From Sphaerisporangium perillae (GTDB lineage: Bacteria; Actinomycetota; Actinomycetes; Streptosporangiales; Streptosporangiaceae): a DNA stretch of 64,000 nt. Numbering within the stretch: the first letter of the stretch is position 1; every line of letters starts with the position of its first letter. The position numbers were made by a program, and so were the translations under genes. Under the pieces are notes generated by a model. It was not told the DNA's origin, did no database searches, and saw nothing but the letters and a program-made list of their open reading frames with translations. Below are positions 48,541 to 58,146 of this stretch, piece by piece. The DNA is taken from contig NZ_JALLPO010000017.1 of assembly GCF_023276435.1 (NCBI RefSeq), positions 62,001-126,000 of the forward strand, written 5' to 3'.

Positions 48541-49665
48541 TCAGCGGTCGGGGACGGGCGTGGAGCTGAAGTACGGCGCGCGCGCCAGCTCGGTGAAGGC
48601 GCGCCCGGCGGCGACCGTGGAGTCGAAGCGGGTGTCGCCGCGCGGCGCGCTCGGGGAGTCGAAGTACACCAGCGCCTTGATCTGCGGGTACCCCTTGATC
48701 TGCCGGCGCACCGAGTTGAAGAACGAGACCTTGAACGCCGGCTCGTCGGGCCGCTCGAACGCCCCCCACTCGGCCACCATGATCGGCTTGCCGGGGAAGC
48801 GCATCTGCGTCCAGCGGTAGAACCCCGGCCAGCCGGCGTGGTCCGCGCGGGTCTTGTCGACCAGGTTGGCGAAGTCGTTCACCCGGCGGTCGGCATAGGG
48901 ATCGAGGCCGATCCAGTCGACCACGTCGTCACCGGGGTAGAGGCGCTCGAACCAGGGCTTGGTCGCCCAGTTGGGCGCCCCCATGTACGTCATCACGGTG
49001 ACGGCGTTCCTGACACCGCGCTCGCGCAGGCGCAGCACCACGTGGCGGTACATGGCGGCGTAGTCCTCGGCGGTCATCCCCGACGCCGGGCCCGGGCGCA
49101 CGTCGTTCTCCGGCTCGTGGTGGATGGTGAGGAAGAACCGCTCCGGCAGCCTGTGCTTGATCCTCTTGGCCACGCGGTCGATGCGGTCGTCGATGGCGCC
49201 GTCGGCGATCTCGGCCCAGGTGTCGTGGACGGACGGCTTCCAGTTGATCAGCAGCAGGCGCTTCCTGGCCAGCCTCCGCTCCTCCGGCGTGGGGAACGGG
49301 TCGCCGCCCCGGTGGTAGACGTGCACGATGTCGGCCCTGCGGCCCATGCGCTCCTCGGCGGCGGCGATGGCCTGGGAGGGCGGTCTCCCGCCGAAGACGT
49401 CCGGCGCCACGCCCCACCACGCGCCGCAGCTCGGGATGAGCTTGGCCGTGGCGACGCAGCCGGGGACGCCGCTCTGGGCCGCCAGGCCGGGGCCGGGGGC
49501 GCGGTCTCCCGCCACGGCCTGCTGCTGAGGCTTCACCGACGCCACGGTGTAAACGATCAAACCGCAGCCGACGGCGAGCCCGGTGCCGAAAAACCATATT
49601 CCCGCCACTTTGCGCAAGGCAGTCAAACCCCCTTCTAACCATTTCCCCAGAAGGCTGGTATTCAC
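48541..49665 (-). CDS. GH26-like glycoside hydrolase, membrane-anchored
   Basis: The protein has about 374 residues from GTG 49665: a membrane helix (about 22-42) and a TIM-barrel domain with FFLTIHHEPENDV (acid/base Glu) and PIMVAEWGAFE (nucleophile Glu), as in GH26 mannanase-like enzymes. Such hydrolases are common in actinomycete exopolysaccharide loci, where they trim or release polymer. The start is uncertain: no good ribosome site precedes it, and the frame contains a TTA codon at 49636-49638. It is divergent from the polymer export operon. Confidence 0.82.
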   Translation of the reverse strand: MNTSLLGKWLEGGLTALRKVAGIWFFGTGLAVGCGLIVYTVASVKPQQQAVAGDRAPGPGLAAQSGVPGCVATAKLIPSCGAWWGVAPDVFGGRPPSQAIAAAEERMGRRADIVHVYHRGGDPFPTPEERRLARKRLLLINWKPSVHDTWAEIADGAIDDRIDRVAKRIKHRLPERFFLTIHHEPENDVRPGPASGMTAEDYAAMYRHVVLRLRERGVRNAVTVMTYMGAPNWATKPWFERLYPGDDVVDWIGLDPYADRRVNDFANLVDKTRADHAGWPGFYRWTQMRFPGKPIMVAEWGAFERPDEPAFKVSFFNSVRRQIKGYPQIKALVYFDSPSAPRGDTRFDSTVAAGRAFTELARAPYFSSTPVPDR

Positions 49666-49936
49666 CTTCCCACTAATCGGCGCCGGGCCGCCGGAAACTC
49701 GGCGGCCTCCCGGCCGGCATCCCACCACTCAATTACGGAAATATCCGATTATGGCGGTGAGCTGGGACGATGTCTCGTCCAACAAAAACTCCCGTATGCG
49801 ATCGCGGCCTCTCGCGTTGTGCCTATAGTTCTCTGGATCTGTCCCCGGGAGAGCCGTTCACCATGCGGCCGCCCCACGCGAACGCGAACGGGGCCGATAT
49901 GCATGACAACCCCGCATCGAGAGGCCTGCCGTTTCC

Positions 49937-51196
49937 ATGAGCCACCCGGCGTCCTCAGTTTCCGGCCCGGCCCCCGGGCGCGAGCTCGCCGAATTCGCCT
50001 CGATGCTGGTGCGACGCCGTGTCGCGCTGGCCGTGTTCCTGCTCGCCGGCGTCTGCTGCGGCGGCGTCCTGCTCGCGATGACCCCGCCGTCCTACACGGC
50101 GACCGCCGAGGTGCTCGTGTCCCCCACGGGCGTTCAGGACCAGACCAACCAGACCACCCCGCGCCAGCGCGAGCCGCTCAACCTGGACACCGAGGCACAG
50201 GTCGCCCGTTCCGCCGTGGTCGCGTCCCGCGCGGCCCGCACCCTCAAGGTCAAGGACCCCGACACCCTCAGAGACCAGGTGTCGGTGGCCGTGCCGCCCA
50301 ACTCCGCCGTGCTCGCGGTGTCCTACACCGCCGGCGACCCCGTCACCGCAGCCGCCGGCGCCCAGGCCTTCGCCAAGGCCTACCTCGCCAACCGCGAGGC
50401 GACGGCCACACGAGCCCTCGACGCCCAGCTCAAGGTGCTGGCCGACAAGCTCCGCGAGGTCGACTCACAGCTCGCCTCCACCGTCTCCGGCCTGCCCCGC
50501 ACGGCGCCCGGCTCGGCGGCGCGCACCATCGCCGCCCAGCGGCAGAACGTCCTGAGCAGGCAGGTCTACAACCTCACCGTCAAGTACGACGCGCTCAAGA
50601 CCGTCGCGGTCACCCCGGGCACCGTGATCAGCGACGCCCGCCCGCCCACCTCGCCCGCCCAGCCGAGCCCTCCGCTCTACCTCGGCAGCGGGCTGTTCCT
50701 CGGCCTGCTCGCCGGAGCCGGAGCCGCCATGGTCCGCGACCGGTACGACACGCGGCTCAGGACGGCCGCCGACGTCGAGCGGCTCACCGGGCTACCCGTC
50801 CTGTGCGAGGGCGAGAACGCCCGCGAGCTGCGCGAGCTCGCCATGGCCGTGGCCCGCCATCTGCGAGACGGCGGCGAGTTGCTCGTCCGGAGCATCTCCC
50901 CCGACACCGACCCCGAGCCGATCGCCGACGACCTGCGCGTCGCGCTCACCGGCCTCGCGCCCATCTGGGTGCGCACCGACCAGGCGGCGCGCGCCGACGC
51001 CGCCGTGCTCGTGGTCGAGAGTCGCGCGGCCCGGTCCAAGCAGCTCGCCCAGGCCGTCCGGCAGCTCAGGCGCACCGACACCGCGCCGCTCGGCGTGATC
51101 CTCCTGCCCTCCCCCGCCGCGTTGCCCCGGGGCGATTCCTCCCTGGCACACGGGCACCACCGCCACCCGACCGACCCCCCTGCCCGCGCCTCGTGA
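49937..51196 (+). CDS. Wzz/YveK-like polysaccharide chain-length protein
   Basis: The protein has 419 residues: membrane helix 1 (about 28-48), an extracytoplasmic part with the usual VAVPPNSAVLAVSYTAGDP, AKAYLANREATATRALDAQ and a coiled-coil segment, and helix 2 (about 245-265). The C-terminal 150 residues resemble the position of a BY-kinase but have no Walker A or B motifs, so no kinase activity is expected. It would set chain length with the polymerase of the next gene, which it overlaps by four bases. It heads the operon. Confidence 0.85.
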   Translation: MSHPASSVSGPAPGRELAEFASMLVRRRVALAVFLLAGVCCGGVLLAMTPPSYTATAEVLVSPTGVQDQTNQTTPRQREPLNLDTEAQVARSAVVASRAARTLKVKDPDTLRDQVSVAVPPNSAVLAVSYTAGDPVTAAAGAQAFAKAYLANREATATRALDAQLKVLADKLREVDSQLASTVSGLPRTAPGSAARTIAAQRQNVLSRQVYNLTVKYDALKTVAVTPGTVISDARPPTSPAQPSPPLYLGSGLFLGLLAGAGAAMVRDRYDTRLRTAADVERLTGLPVLCEGENARELRELAMAVARHLRDGGELLVRSISPDTDPEPIADDLRVALTGLAPIWVRTDQAARADAAVLVVESRAARSKQLAQAVRQLRRTDTAPLGVILLPSPAALPRGDSSLAHGHHRHPTDPPARAS

Positions 51197-52593
51197 GACC
51201 GCCACCCCCCGCCGTCTGGCCGATCGCCGCGTTCCTCCTCGGATATCCCGTGTGGTGGGCGCTCGGCTTCGGCGGCCTGTCGCTCGTCTTCCTCGCCTTC
51301 CCGATGGCGGTCGTGCTCTGGCGGCGCCGGCCGATCACGGTGCCCAAGGGCATGGGCCTGTGGACGCTGCTCATCGCCGGATACCTGGTCAGCGCCCTCA
51401 TGCTGGGCGACACGCCACCCGGCACCTACGGCGACCTCGGCACCGGCCGCGTCCTCGGCTACGCCATGCGGCTCGCGCTCTACGTGTCCCTCCTGGTGAT
51501 GGTGCTCTACCTGGGCAACCTCACCCCGGAGGAGCTGCCGCAGCGCACGCTGGTGCGCATGCTCGGCGTGCTGTTCGTCACGACCGTGGCCGGCGGGCTG
51601 CTCGGCGTGCTCGCCCCGGCCTTCCAGTTCACCTCGCCGCTGGAGATGCTGCTGCCCGAGTGGATCAGCGGCAACTCCTACGTCCGCAACCTCACCCACC
51701 CGACGGCGGCCCAGATCCAGCACGTCCTCGGGCACGCCTCCCCACGCCCGGAAGCGCCCTTCGAATGGGCCAACGCCTGGGGAAGCAACATCTCGGTGCT
51801 GCTGATCTGGTTCGTCGTCGGCTGGTGGACCTACGGCGGGCCGGTGCGGCGGCTGCTCTGCGTCGCCGTCGCCGGCCTGGCGACCGTTCCCATCGTCTAC
51901 TCGCTCAACCGCGGCCTGTGGATCGGCCTCGCGATAGCGGTCGCGTACGTCCTGGTGCGTGCCCGCTCGCGCACGGCCCTGGCGATCGGCGTGGCCCTCG
52001 CGGCGGCGGCGCTGGCGTTCCTGGCCGGCCCGCTCAGCACCATCGTGGCCCAGCGCCTGGACAGCCCGCACAGCAACCGCATCAGGGCCTTCACGGTCGC
52101 CGCCACGCTGGAGGCCGCCACCCACTCGCCGATCATCGGGTACGGCAACACCCGCAACGCCTACGGCAACTATCAGACGATCACCACCGGCAAGACCGGC
52201 TGGTGCGCCGAGTGCGGGCATCCACCGCTCGGCAGCGACGGGCAGCTCTGGTTGCTGCTGATCACTCAGGGCTTCACCGGCGCTGTGCTGTACATCGCGT
52301 TCTTCGCCGGGGCCGTCCGCCGGTTCTGGCGCGACCGCACTCCCATCGGCCAGGCGGGGACGCTCGTCATGATCCTCGTGCTGCTCTACATGTTCGTCTA
52401 CGACGGCCTGGTGACCGCGCTGAGCCTCTACCTGATCTCCTTCGCCCTGCTCTGGCGCAACACCCGCACCGACGTCGCGGCAGCAGCCATGACCGCCACG
52501 GCACCCACTGCGCCGATGACGATCACCACTCCCACGACACCCATGACGATCATGACGGCGACCCGCTCCACGGCGACGGAGGCGAGCCCGTGA
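51193..52593 (+). CDS. O-antigen ligase/polymerase-like membrane protein (Wzy-like)
   Basis: The protein has 466 residues with about ten membrane helices and a large extracytoplasmic loop near residues 290-350. Fragments such as IVYSLNRGLWIGLAIAVAYV, IIGYGNTRNAYGNY and LGSDGQLWLLLITQGFTG match the O-antigen ligase/Wzy family, which polymerises or transfers lipid-linked oligosaccharides. The GTG start overlaps the previous stop codon. The last 35 residues are a low-complexity Thr/Ala/Met/Pro tail of repeated ACC and ATG-type triplets, without known function. Confidence 0.86.
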   Translation: MRPPPPAVWPIAAFLLGYPVWWALGFGGLSLVFLAFPMAVVLWRRRPITVPKGMGLWTLLIAGYLVSALMLGDTPPGTYGDLGTGRVLGYAMRLALYVSLLVMVLYLGNLTPEELPQRTLVRMLGVLFVTTVAGGLLGVLAPAFQFTSPLEMLLPEWISGNSYVRNLTHPTAAQIQHVLGHASPRPEAPFEWANAWGSNISVLLIWFVVGWWTYGGPVRRLLCVAVAGLATVPIVYSLNRGLWIGLAIAVAYVLVRARSRTALAIGVALAAAALAFLAGPLSTIVAQRLDSPHSNRIRAFTVAATLEAATHSPIIGYGNTRNAYGNYQTITTGKTGWCAECGHPPLGSDGQLWLLLITQGFTGAVLYIAFFAGAVRRFWRDRTPIGQAGTLVMILVLLYMFVYDGLVTALSLYLISFALLWRNTRTDVAAAAMTATAPTAPMTITTPTTPMTIMTATRSTATEASP

Positions 52594-53576
52594 GGGACTC
52601 CCGCGCGCGACTGCGCTATCTCGACGAGGTGATCACCGTGCTCTACCCCTCCCCGCCACCGGCCGCCGCCCCCTACCCTCGGGCCGCGTACGCCCTGGTC
52701 CCGAGCAGGTTCGTGCCACGGCGCCTGGTCCCGCGCTCGCGCTGGCTGCCGGGACGGCGGCGCCTGCCCCGCTGGACCGGCACCATCGAGGCCTACCTCG
52801 GCGAGGTGTTCGGGCAGCGGGTCACGGCGACCATCCGCGTACGGCCCGCGCGGCGCGCCAACCGCAAACCCGTCCTGGAGCTCCGGGGCGCCTCCGGCGG
52901 CCTGCTCGCGTTCGTGAAGATCGGCGACACCGACCGCTCGCGGGCGCTGGTCAGGCACGAGAGCGCGACCCTGGAACTGCTGGCCGGCACCCCGATGAAG
53001 GTCGTGTCGGCTCCCACCGTCCTGCACCACGGGCAGTGGAACGGCCTTGACGTGCTCGCGCTCTCCCCGCTGCCCACCCGCCGTGGACGGGTCTCCCACG
53101 TCCTGCTGGGAAGCGCCGTCCGGGAGATCGCCGCACTGGCCACCGCAGCGCCGGGCGGCGGTTCAGCGGCTGCGTGGCCTGGCGATCATCCAGGGCTCGG
53201 TGGAGCGGGTGGTCGCCACTACGCCTGGCACGGCGACTTCTCCCCGTGGAACATGGCCCCCGCGCCCGACGGACGCCTGTCGGTATGGGACTGGGAGCGC
53301 TTCGCCACGGGCGTTCCGCTGGGCTTCGACGCACTTCACCACTTCTTCCAGCGCGCGCTGCGCCGGATGCCTCCCCGGCTCGCCGCCGAGGCGTGCCTCG
53401 CGCAGGCCGTACGGACGCTCGCGCCCTTCGGGCCGTCGGCCGGCGAGGCGCGGGAGACGGCGGTCCACTACCTGATCACCTTGGCCGACCGGTACGAGCG
53501 GGACGGCCACCAGCCGCTCGGACCGCCCTCCGAATGGCTCAACCCTCTCGTCGACCACCAGGAGGTCCTGCCATGA
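52590..53576 (+). CDS. APH/kinase-like phosphotransferase, with a compensated frameshift
   Basis: The protein has 328 residues. HGDFSPWNMA (His214, Asp216) and VWDWERF (Asp234) are the catalytic and metal motifs of aminoglycoside-phosphotransferase-like kinases. The substrate is unknown, but the position in a polysaccharide operon suggests a sugar or lipid carrier. Codons 190-210 (53160-53216) have poor third-base GC and a Gly/Ala-rich translation, while the +1 frame there has strong third-base GC and reads RAAVQRLRGLAIIQGSVERV. Two compensating indels are the simplest explanation. Starts and ends overlap both neighbours. Confidence 0.75.
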   Translation: MRDSRARLRYLDEVITVLYPSPPPAAAPYPRAAYALVPSRFVPRRLVPRSRWLPGRRRLPRWTGTIEAYLGEVFGQRVTATIRVRPARRANRKPVLELRGASGGLLAFVKIGDTDRSRALVRHESATLELLAGTPMKVVSAPTVLHHGQWNGLDVLALSPLPTRRGRVSHVLLGSAVREIAALATAAPGGGSAAAWPGDHPGLGGAGGRHYAWHGDFSPWNMAPAPDGRLSVWDWERFATGVPLGFDALHHFFQRALRRMPPRLAAEACLAQAVRTLAPFGPSAGEARETAVHYLITLADRYERDGHQPLGPPSEWLNPLVDHQEVLP

Positions 53577-54430
53577 ACCGCACCGTGAAGAGGTCCGCGC
53601 ACGCCTTCTCCCATACGGCCGGACGGCTCACCGTCAGCGGACGGCTCCTGCCGTCCTTCCTGATCGCCGGAGCGCAGCGCTGCGGCACCACCTCGCTCTA
53701 CCGGGCGCTGGCCCAGCACCCGCTCGTCCTCAAACCGGTGCTCCGCAAGGGCGTCCACTACTTCGACATGGCCTACGACAAGGGTCCTTCGTGGTACCGC
53801 GCGCACTTCCCGCTGAAGGCGACCGCGCACCGCCTGGAACGCAGGTTCGGCATCCGCCCGCTCACCTTCGAGTCCTCGCCGTACTACCTGTTCCACCCGC
53901 TGGCCGCGCCCCGCATCGCCCACGACCTGACCGGCGTGAAGCTCATCGTGCTGGTCCGCGACCCGGTCGAGCGGGCGTACTCCGCTCACGCGCACGAGGT
54001 GGCGCGTGGCTTCGAGACCGAGCCGTCGTTCGAGCGCGCGATCGACCTGGAGCCGCACCGGCTGGCCGGGGAGGCCGAACGGCTGCACGCCGACCCCTCC
54101 GCACGCAGCCACGCCCACCGCCACCACGCGTACGTGGCCCGGGGCCAGTACGCCGAGCAGCTCGCGAGGCTGGAGCCACTGGTCGGCCGGGACCGCATCC
54201 TGCTGGTCGACAGCGGCTGTCTGTTCGCCAACCCCGAGAGCGTGTACGACCGGGTGCTGGAGTTCCTCGGGCTCCCCCGTCTCGGGGATCCGGTGTTCGA
54301 GCGCCACAACGCCCGGCCGCGCCCCTCGGACATGCCGGCGTCCCTGCGCCGGAGACTGTCGGAGCATTTCGCCCCCTGGGACGCCCGCCTCGACCCCTGG
54401 CTCGGCGACCAGCCATCATGGCGCCGCTGA
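53573..54430 (+). CDS. PAPS-dependent sulfotransferase, NDST-like
   Basis: The protein has 285 residues. The 5'-phosphosulfate loop is AGAQRCGTTSLYRAL (32-46), the 3'-phosphate motif is VLVRDPVERAYSAHAHE (about 125-141), and KGVHYFDMAYDKGPSWYRAHFP matches the heparan-sulfate-type bacterial family. It should move sulfate from PAPS to a sugar hydroxyl or amine on the growing repeat unit in the cytoplasm. The start has AGGAGG nine bases upstream. It overlaps the genes on both sides. Confidence 0.92.
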   Translation: MNRTVKRSAHAFSHTAGRLTVSGRLLPSFLIAGAQRCGTTSLYRALAQHPLVLKPVLRKGVHYFDMAYDKGPSWYRAHFPLKATAHRLERRFGIRPLTFESSPYYLFHPLAAPRIAHDLTGVKLIVLVRDPVERAYSAHAHEVARGFETEPSFERAIDLEPHRLAGEAERLHADPSARSHAHRHHAYVARGQYAEQLARLEPLVGRDRILLVDSGCLFANPESVYDRVLEFLGLPRLGDPVFERHNARPRPSDMPASLRRRLSEHFAPWDARLDPWLGDQPSWRR

Positions 54431-55902
54431 ACACCCCCGTACCGGCCGGGGGAGGCACGCGTTCGCTGGTCAAGGGAGGTGCGGCCGGGCTGGCCGGGGC
54501 GGCCGTCAACGCGGCCTCGCAGTTCCTGATCGTGGTGGCCGTGACCAGAGGGCTCGACGCTCGCACGGCGGGCTGCTTCTTCACCGCGACGACGCTGTGC
54601 CTGATGGCCGTGGGCATCCTCCGGCTGGACGCCGGGAACGGGCTGATCTACTTCATCGCCCGATCCCATGGATCCGGCTATCGCGACGTATCACGATTTA
54701 TCCGCGCGGCAGTGGTTCCCGTGGCCGGCGTGTCCATCGCCGCGACGGCCGTAGTGGTCATCTTCGCCGACCCGATCGGGGCCGCGTTGATGTCCGGCGC
54801 CGAGCCGGCCATGCCCGGGGCGGCGTTGACGCCCGGCCCCGAGCCGGCCACGCTCGGCCCGGCGCTCCGCGTGCTCGCCCTCGCCCTGCCCGTCATGGTC
54901 TGCGCCGACGTCCTTCTGTCCGCGACGCGCGGCTTCGGCACGATGCGCCCGACCGTGTTCCTGGGCGGGATGCTCCAGCCGGGGGCGCAGCTCGTCCACG
55001 TCACGACCCTCGCGCTGACCGGCGTCACCGCCGGGTGGACGCTGTCCGCGGCGTGGGCCGCTCCCGCGCTGCCCGTCCTCGTGCTGAGCGCCCTCTTGCT
55101 ACACCGGCGGCTCCCCTCCGGGCCGCACATCCCGGACTGCGGACACCGGTTCGGGCAGGTGCCGGAGCCCGGACGCGGGTTCCAGCACGCCCCGGGGCCC
55201 GGACGCGAGTTCCGGCGGGTCTCCGGAAGCGCGGGGGAGTTCTGGCGCTACACGGCTCCCCGGGCCCTGGGGGGCGCGGCGCAGGCGGTGTTCCAGCGGC
55301 TCGACATCGTCATCGTGGCGGTGCTCGCCGGGCCCGAGGAGGCGGCGCTGTACACCGCCGCCACCCGTTTCAAGGTCGCCGGTCAGCTCGTGAACCAGGG
55401 GTTCGCCCAGGCGGTGCAGCCTCGGCTGGTACGGGCGATGGCCGAAGGCGATCTGCGGCTCGCCCGCAGGCTCTACCAGACGACCACGATGTGGCTCGTG
55501 CTGCTGACCTGGCCGGTCTGGCTGGGCTATGCCCTGCTCGCGCCGTGGCTGCTGCGGGCGTTCGGCGACGGATATCGGGACGGAGCCGCCGTGGCGGTGG
55601 TCCTCGCCGCGACCATGATGCTGGCGACCGCCTGTGGCATGGTCGACGTGGTGCTGATCGCCGCCGGGCACACCGCTTCCAGCATGGCCAACATCCTCGG
55701 CGCGATCGCGGTGACCGTCGCCCTCGACGTCGTGCTGGTCCCCTCGCACGGCGCGCTCGGGGCCGCCCTCGGCTGGTCCGGAGGGATGCTGGCCAAGAAC
55801 CTGCTCCCCCTGTTCAAGATCGCCCGCCTGTACGGGCTGCGCCCCTTCGGCGCCCACAGCCTCCCCTCTCTGCGCCCATGGCGCCCGGAGGAGGCGCGAT
55901 GA
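54418..55902 (+). CDS. Wzx-like polysaccharide flippase (MOP superfamily)
   Basis: The protein has 494 residues with about 12-14 membrane helices. VNAASQFLIVVAVTRGLDARTAG, FQRLDIVIVAVLAGPEEAALYTAATRFKVA and KNLLPLFKIARLYGL match lipid-linked oligosaccharide flippases. Two hydrophilic, Gly/Pro/Glu-rich insertions of imperfect repeats (residues about 120-145 and 235-275) are unusual. It overlaps the sulfotransferase by 13 bases and the next gene by four. It should move sulfated, lipid-linked repeat units to the outer face for the Wzy-like polymerase. Confidence 0.87.
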   Translation: MAPLNTPVPAGGGTRSLVKGGAAGLAGAAVNAASQFLIVVAVTRGLDARTAGCFFTATTLCLMAVGILRLDAGNGLIYFIARSHGSGYRDVSRFIRAAVVPVAGVSIAATAVVVIFADPIGAALMSGAEPAMPGAALTPGPEPATLGPALRVLALALPVMVCADVLLSATRGFGTMRPTVFLGGMLQPGAQLVHVTTLALTGVTAGWTLSAAWAAPALPVLVLSALLLHRRLPSGPHIPDCGHRFGQVPEPGRGFQHAPGPGREFRRVSGSAGEFWRYTAPRALGGAAQAVFQRLDIVIVAVLAGPEEAALYTAATRFKVAGQLVNQGFAQAVQPRLVRAMAEGDLRLARRLYQTTTMWLVLLTWPVWLGYALLAPWLLRAFGDGYRDGAAVAVVLAATMMLATACGMVDVVLIAAGHTASSMANILGAIAVTVALDVVLVPSHGALGAALGWSGGMLAKNLLPLFKIARLYGLRPFGAHSLPSLRPWRPEEAR

Positions 55903-56984
55903 GCACCCCGCCGATCCGCCCTGACGACCTCCCTCCCCCTGCCCCAGGCCCACCACTCCCCCCCACCGGCCCGCGGACCGCCTCCGCCGGCCCGCCGCGC
56001 CCCGCTGCGGGTCCACGACTTCCCGCCGCCGGGCCGCCGATTCTGGTCACGGGGCTGCCGCGGAGTGGTACGAGCTGGGCGGGCAAGATGCTCGCCGCCG
56101 GTGGGGGTGCGGTCTACGTCAACGAGCCGCTCAACCCGCAGCGTCCACCCGGGCGCTCCCCCGGTGTGCTGAACGCCACGGTGGGCCACCGGTTCCAATA
56201 CATCTGCCGGGACAACGAGGGGCCGTGGCTGCGCGCCTTCGCCGACACCGTGGCGCTGCGCTACCGGTACGCCGCCGAGCTGGGGCGCAACCGGTCCCCT
56301 GGGGATCTGGCACGCCTGCTGAAGAACGCCTCCGCCTTCACGCTCGGCAGGCTGCGCGACCGCCGGGCGCTGCTCGACGACCCGTTCGCGCTGTTCTCGG
56401 CGGGCTGGTTCGCCGAACGGCTCGGCTGCCGGGTGGTGCTGCTGGTGCGCGACCCGGTGTCGCTGGCGGCGAGCTGGCGGCGGCTCGGGTGGACGGTCTA
56501 CTTCCATGAGCTGCTCGAACAACCGCTGCTGGTGCGCGACCACCCGCCGGTCGAGACCCTCCGCCCGCTGGTCGGCTCGCAGGACCGCGTGGCGAAGACC
56601 GCCGCCCTGTGGGCCGTGGCACGGGAGGTCGCGCAGACCCTGGCGGAGCGTCATCCGGCCGTCCGCCTGGTGGGCTACGAGGCTCTCGCCGCCGACCCGG
56701 TCACCGGCTACCGGGACCTGTACGCGTGGTGCGGCCTGCCCTGGACGCCCGTGGCGGCGCGGCGCGTCGAGCGGGCCTGCACGGCGGCGGGCTCCGCGGA
56801 CGCCTCCAGGCGCGCCGGCTTCGCCTGGACCGGCCTGTCCCGTACGGCCTACCGGCCCATGGACTCACGCCAGGCCCTGGCCCGCGCCCGTGACGGGCTC
56901 ACCCTCGAGGAGATCACCCGCGTCGACGCGCTCACGCGATCTCACCGGCGCGGTATCCCCACCCCTTGGACCGACCGGCAATAG
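55899..56984 (+). CDS. Sulfotransferase-family protein
   Basis: The protein has 361 residues. After about 45 Pro/Ala/Gly-rich residues, the PAPS loop VTGLPRSGTSWAGKML is intact. The 3'-phosphate site is VVLLVRDPVSLAASWRR, and LVGYEALAADPVTGYRDLY is typical. The family differs from the first sulfotransferase in the operon, so it likely modifies another position or sugar. It has a strong GGAGGAGG site before the ATG and ends the plus-strand operon. It could also act on a lipid or protein. Confidence 0.87.
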   Translation: MSTPPIRPDDLPPPAPGPPLPPTGPRTASAGPPRPAAGPRLPAAGPPILVTGLPRSGTSWAGKMLAAGGGAVYVNEPLNPQRPPGRSPGVLNATVGHRFQYICRDNEGPWLRAFADTVALRYRYAAELGRNRSPGDLARLLKNASAFTLGRLRDRRALLDDPFALFSAGWFAERLGCRVVLLVRDPVSLAASWRRLGWTVYFHELLEQPLLVRDHPPVETLRPLVGSQDRVAKTAALWAVAREVAQTLAERHPAVRLVGYEALAADPVTGYRDLYAWCGLPWTPVAARRVERACTAAGSADASRRAGFAWTGLSRTAYRPMDSRQALARARDGLTLEEITRVDALTRSHRRGIPTPWTDRQ

Positions 56985-57100
56985 AGATCATCCCGGCTGA
57001 GCTCGCCGGACCCATTTCAGCGGACCCTGCTCCCTTCATGTCCGTATTGGTGGGGTATGTGGCATTGCTGACATCGCATCGGCTGCTAGATGCTTGATCC

Positions 57101-58069
57101 ATGAACGGCGCTGAGGTGCTTGTGGTGGTTTACGACGGGGTCCAGTTGCTGGATGTCGCGGGGCCACTGGAAGCGTTCGATGGAGCGACCCGGGCCTCAG
57201 CGGGCGCTTACCGGGTGCGGCTGGCCTCGCTCGGCGGCCGGGACGTGGTGACGTCGTCAGGCGTACGTCTCGGCGTCGATACGGACCTGGCACGGGTGGA
57301 GGGCGCGCCGGATACGCTGCTCGTGGCGGGGGGCTGGGGCCACGCCGCTGCGGTGGGCGACCGCGAACTGGTCGGTCAGGTGCGGCGGTTGTCTGGCGGG
57401 GCCCGCCGGACCGTCTCGGTGTGCACAGGCGCTTTCGTGCTGGCCGAGGCCGGGTTGCTGGACGGTCGGCGGGCCACGACGCACTGGGCGTACTGTGCCG
57501 ACCTGGCCGAGGCCTACCCGGCTGTGACCGTGGAGCCGGATGCGATCTTCGTCCGGGATGCGGGGGTCGCCACGTCGGCCGGGGTCACCGCCGGGCTCGA
57601 TCTGGCGCTCGCGCTCATCGAGGAGGATCACGGGGCGGAACTGGCGCGCCGGGTCGCCAAGTGGCTGGTGGTGTTCCTGCAGCGGCCGGGAGGGCAGTCG
57701 CAGTTCAGCATGTGGTCCCGGGTCCGCCCGTCGGGCGATGACACACTGCGACGGCTGCTCGGCGAGATCGCCGCTGATCCGGCGGCTGATCACTCGGTTC
57801 CGGCGTTGGCCGAGCGGCTATCGGTGAGCGCGCGCCATGTCAGTCGCGTGTTCGCGCGGGAGATCGGCATGAGCCCGGGCCGGTACGTGGAGCGGGCTCG
57901 TGTCGAGGCGGCACAGGTCCTGCTGGAGATGGGCCGCGACGGTGTGGAGAGCATCGCCCGGCGATGCGGCTTCGGAACCGCCGAGGCCATGCGCCGGGCG
58001 TTCCTCAGGGAGATCGGCGTGCCGCCCAGCGCCTACCGCGACCGCTTCGTCGGCACCGCGGCGATCTGA
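57101..58069 (+). CDS. GlxA-family AraC-type regulator with DJ-1/PfpI domain
   Basis: The protein has 322 residues. Residues 1-190 are a DJ-1/PfpI domain with the elbow cysteine Cys108 in VSVCTGAFVLAEAGLL and RATTHWAYC. Residues 220-322 hold two AraC helix-turn-helix motifs (LAERLSVSARHVSRVFAREIG, VESIARRCGFGTAEAMRRAFLREIG). This is the GlxA class of amino-acid or small-molecule regulators. The next gene encodes a stand-alone DJ-1 protein and is a likely target. It is inserted between two polysaccharide operons, and third-position GC looks lower than in its neighbours. Confidence 0.92.
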   Translation: MNGAEVLVVVYDGVQLLDVAGPLEAFDGATRASAGAYRVRLASLGGRDVVTSSGVRLGVDTDLARVEGAPDTLLVAGGWGHAAAVGDRELVGQVRRLSGGARRTVSVCTGAFVLAEAGLLDGRRATTHWAYCADLAEAYPAVTVEPDAIFVRDAGVATSAGVTAGLDLALALIEEDHGAELARRVAKWLVVFLQRPGGQSQFSMWSRVRPSGDDTLRRLLGEIAADPAADHSVPALAERLSVSARHVSRVFAREIGMSPGRYVERARVEAAQVLLEMGRDGVESIARRCGFGTAEAMRRAFLREIGVPPSAYRDRFVGTAAI

Positions 58070-58146
58070 CCTCACCGCCCCTTTCCAGAACACCGCTCAC
58101 CAGGCGCAAGCCATCGCCGACCCATCGTTGACGAGGAGACTTCGCG

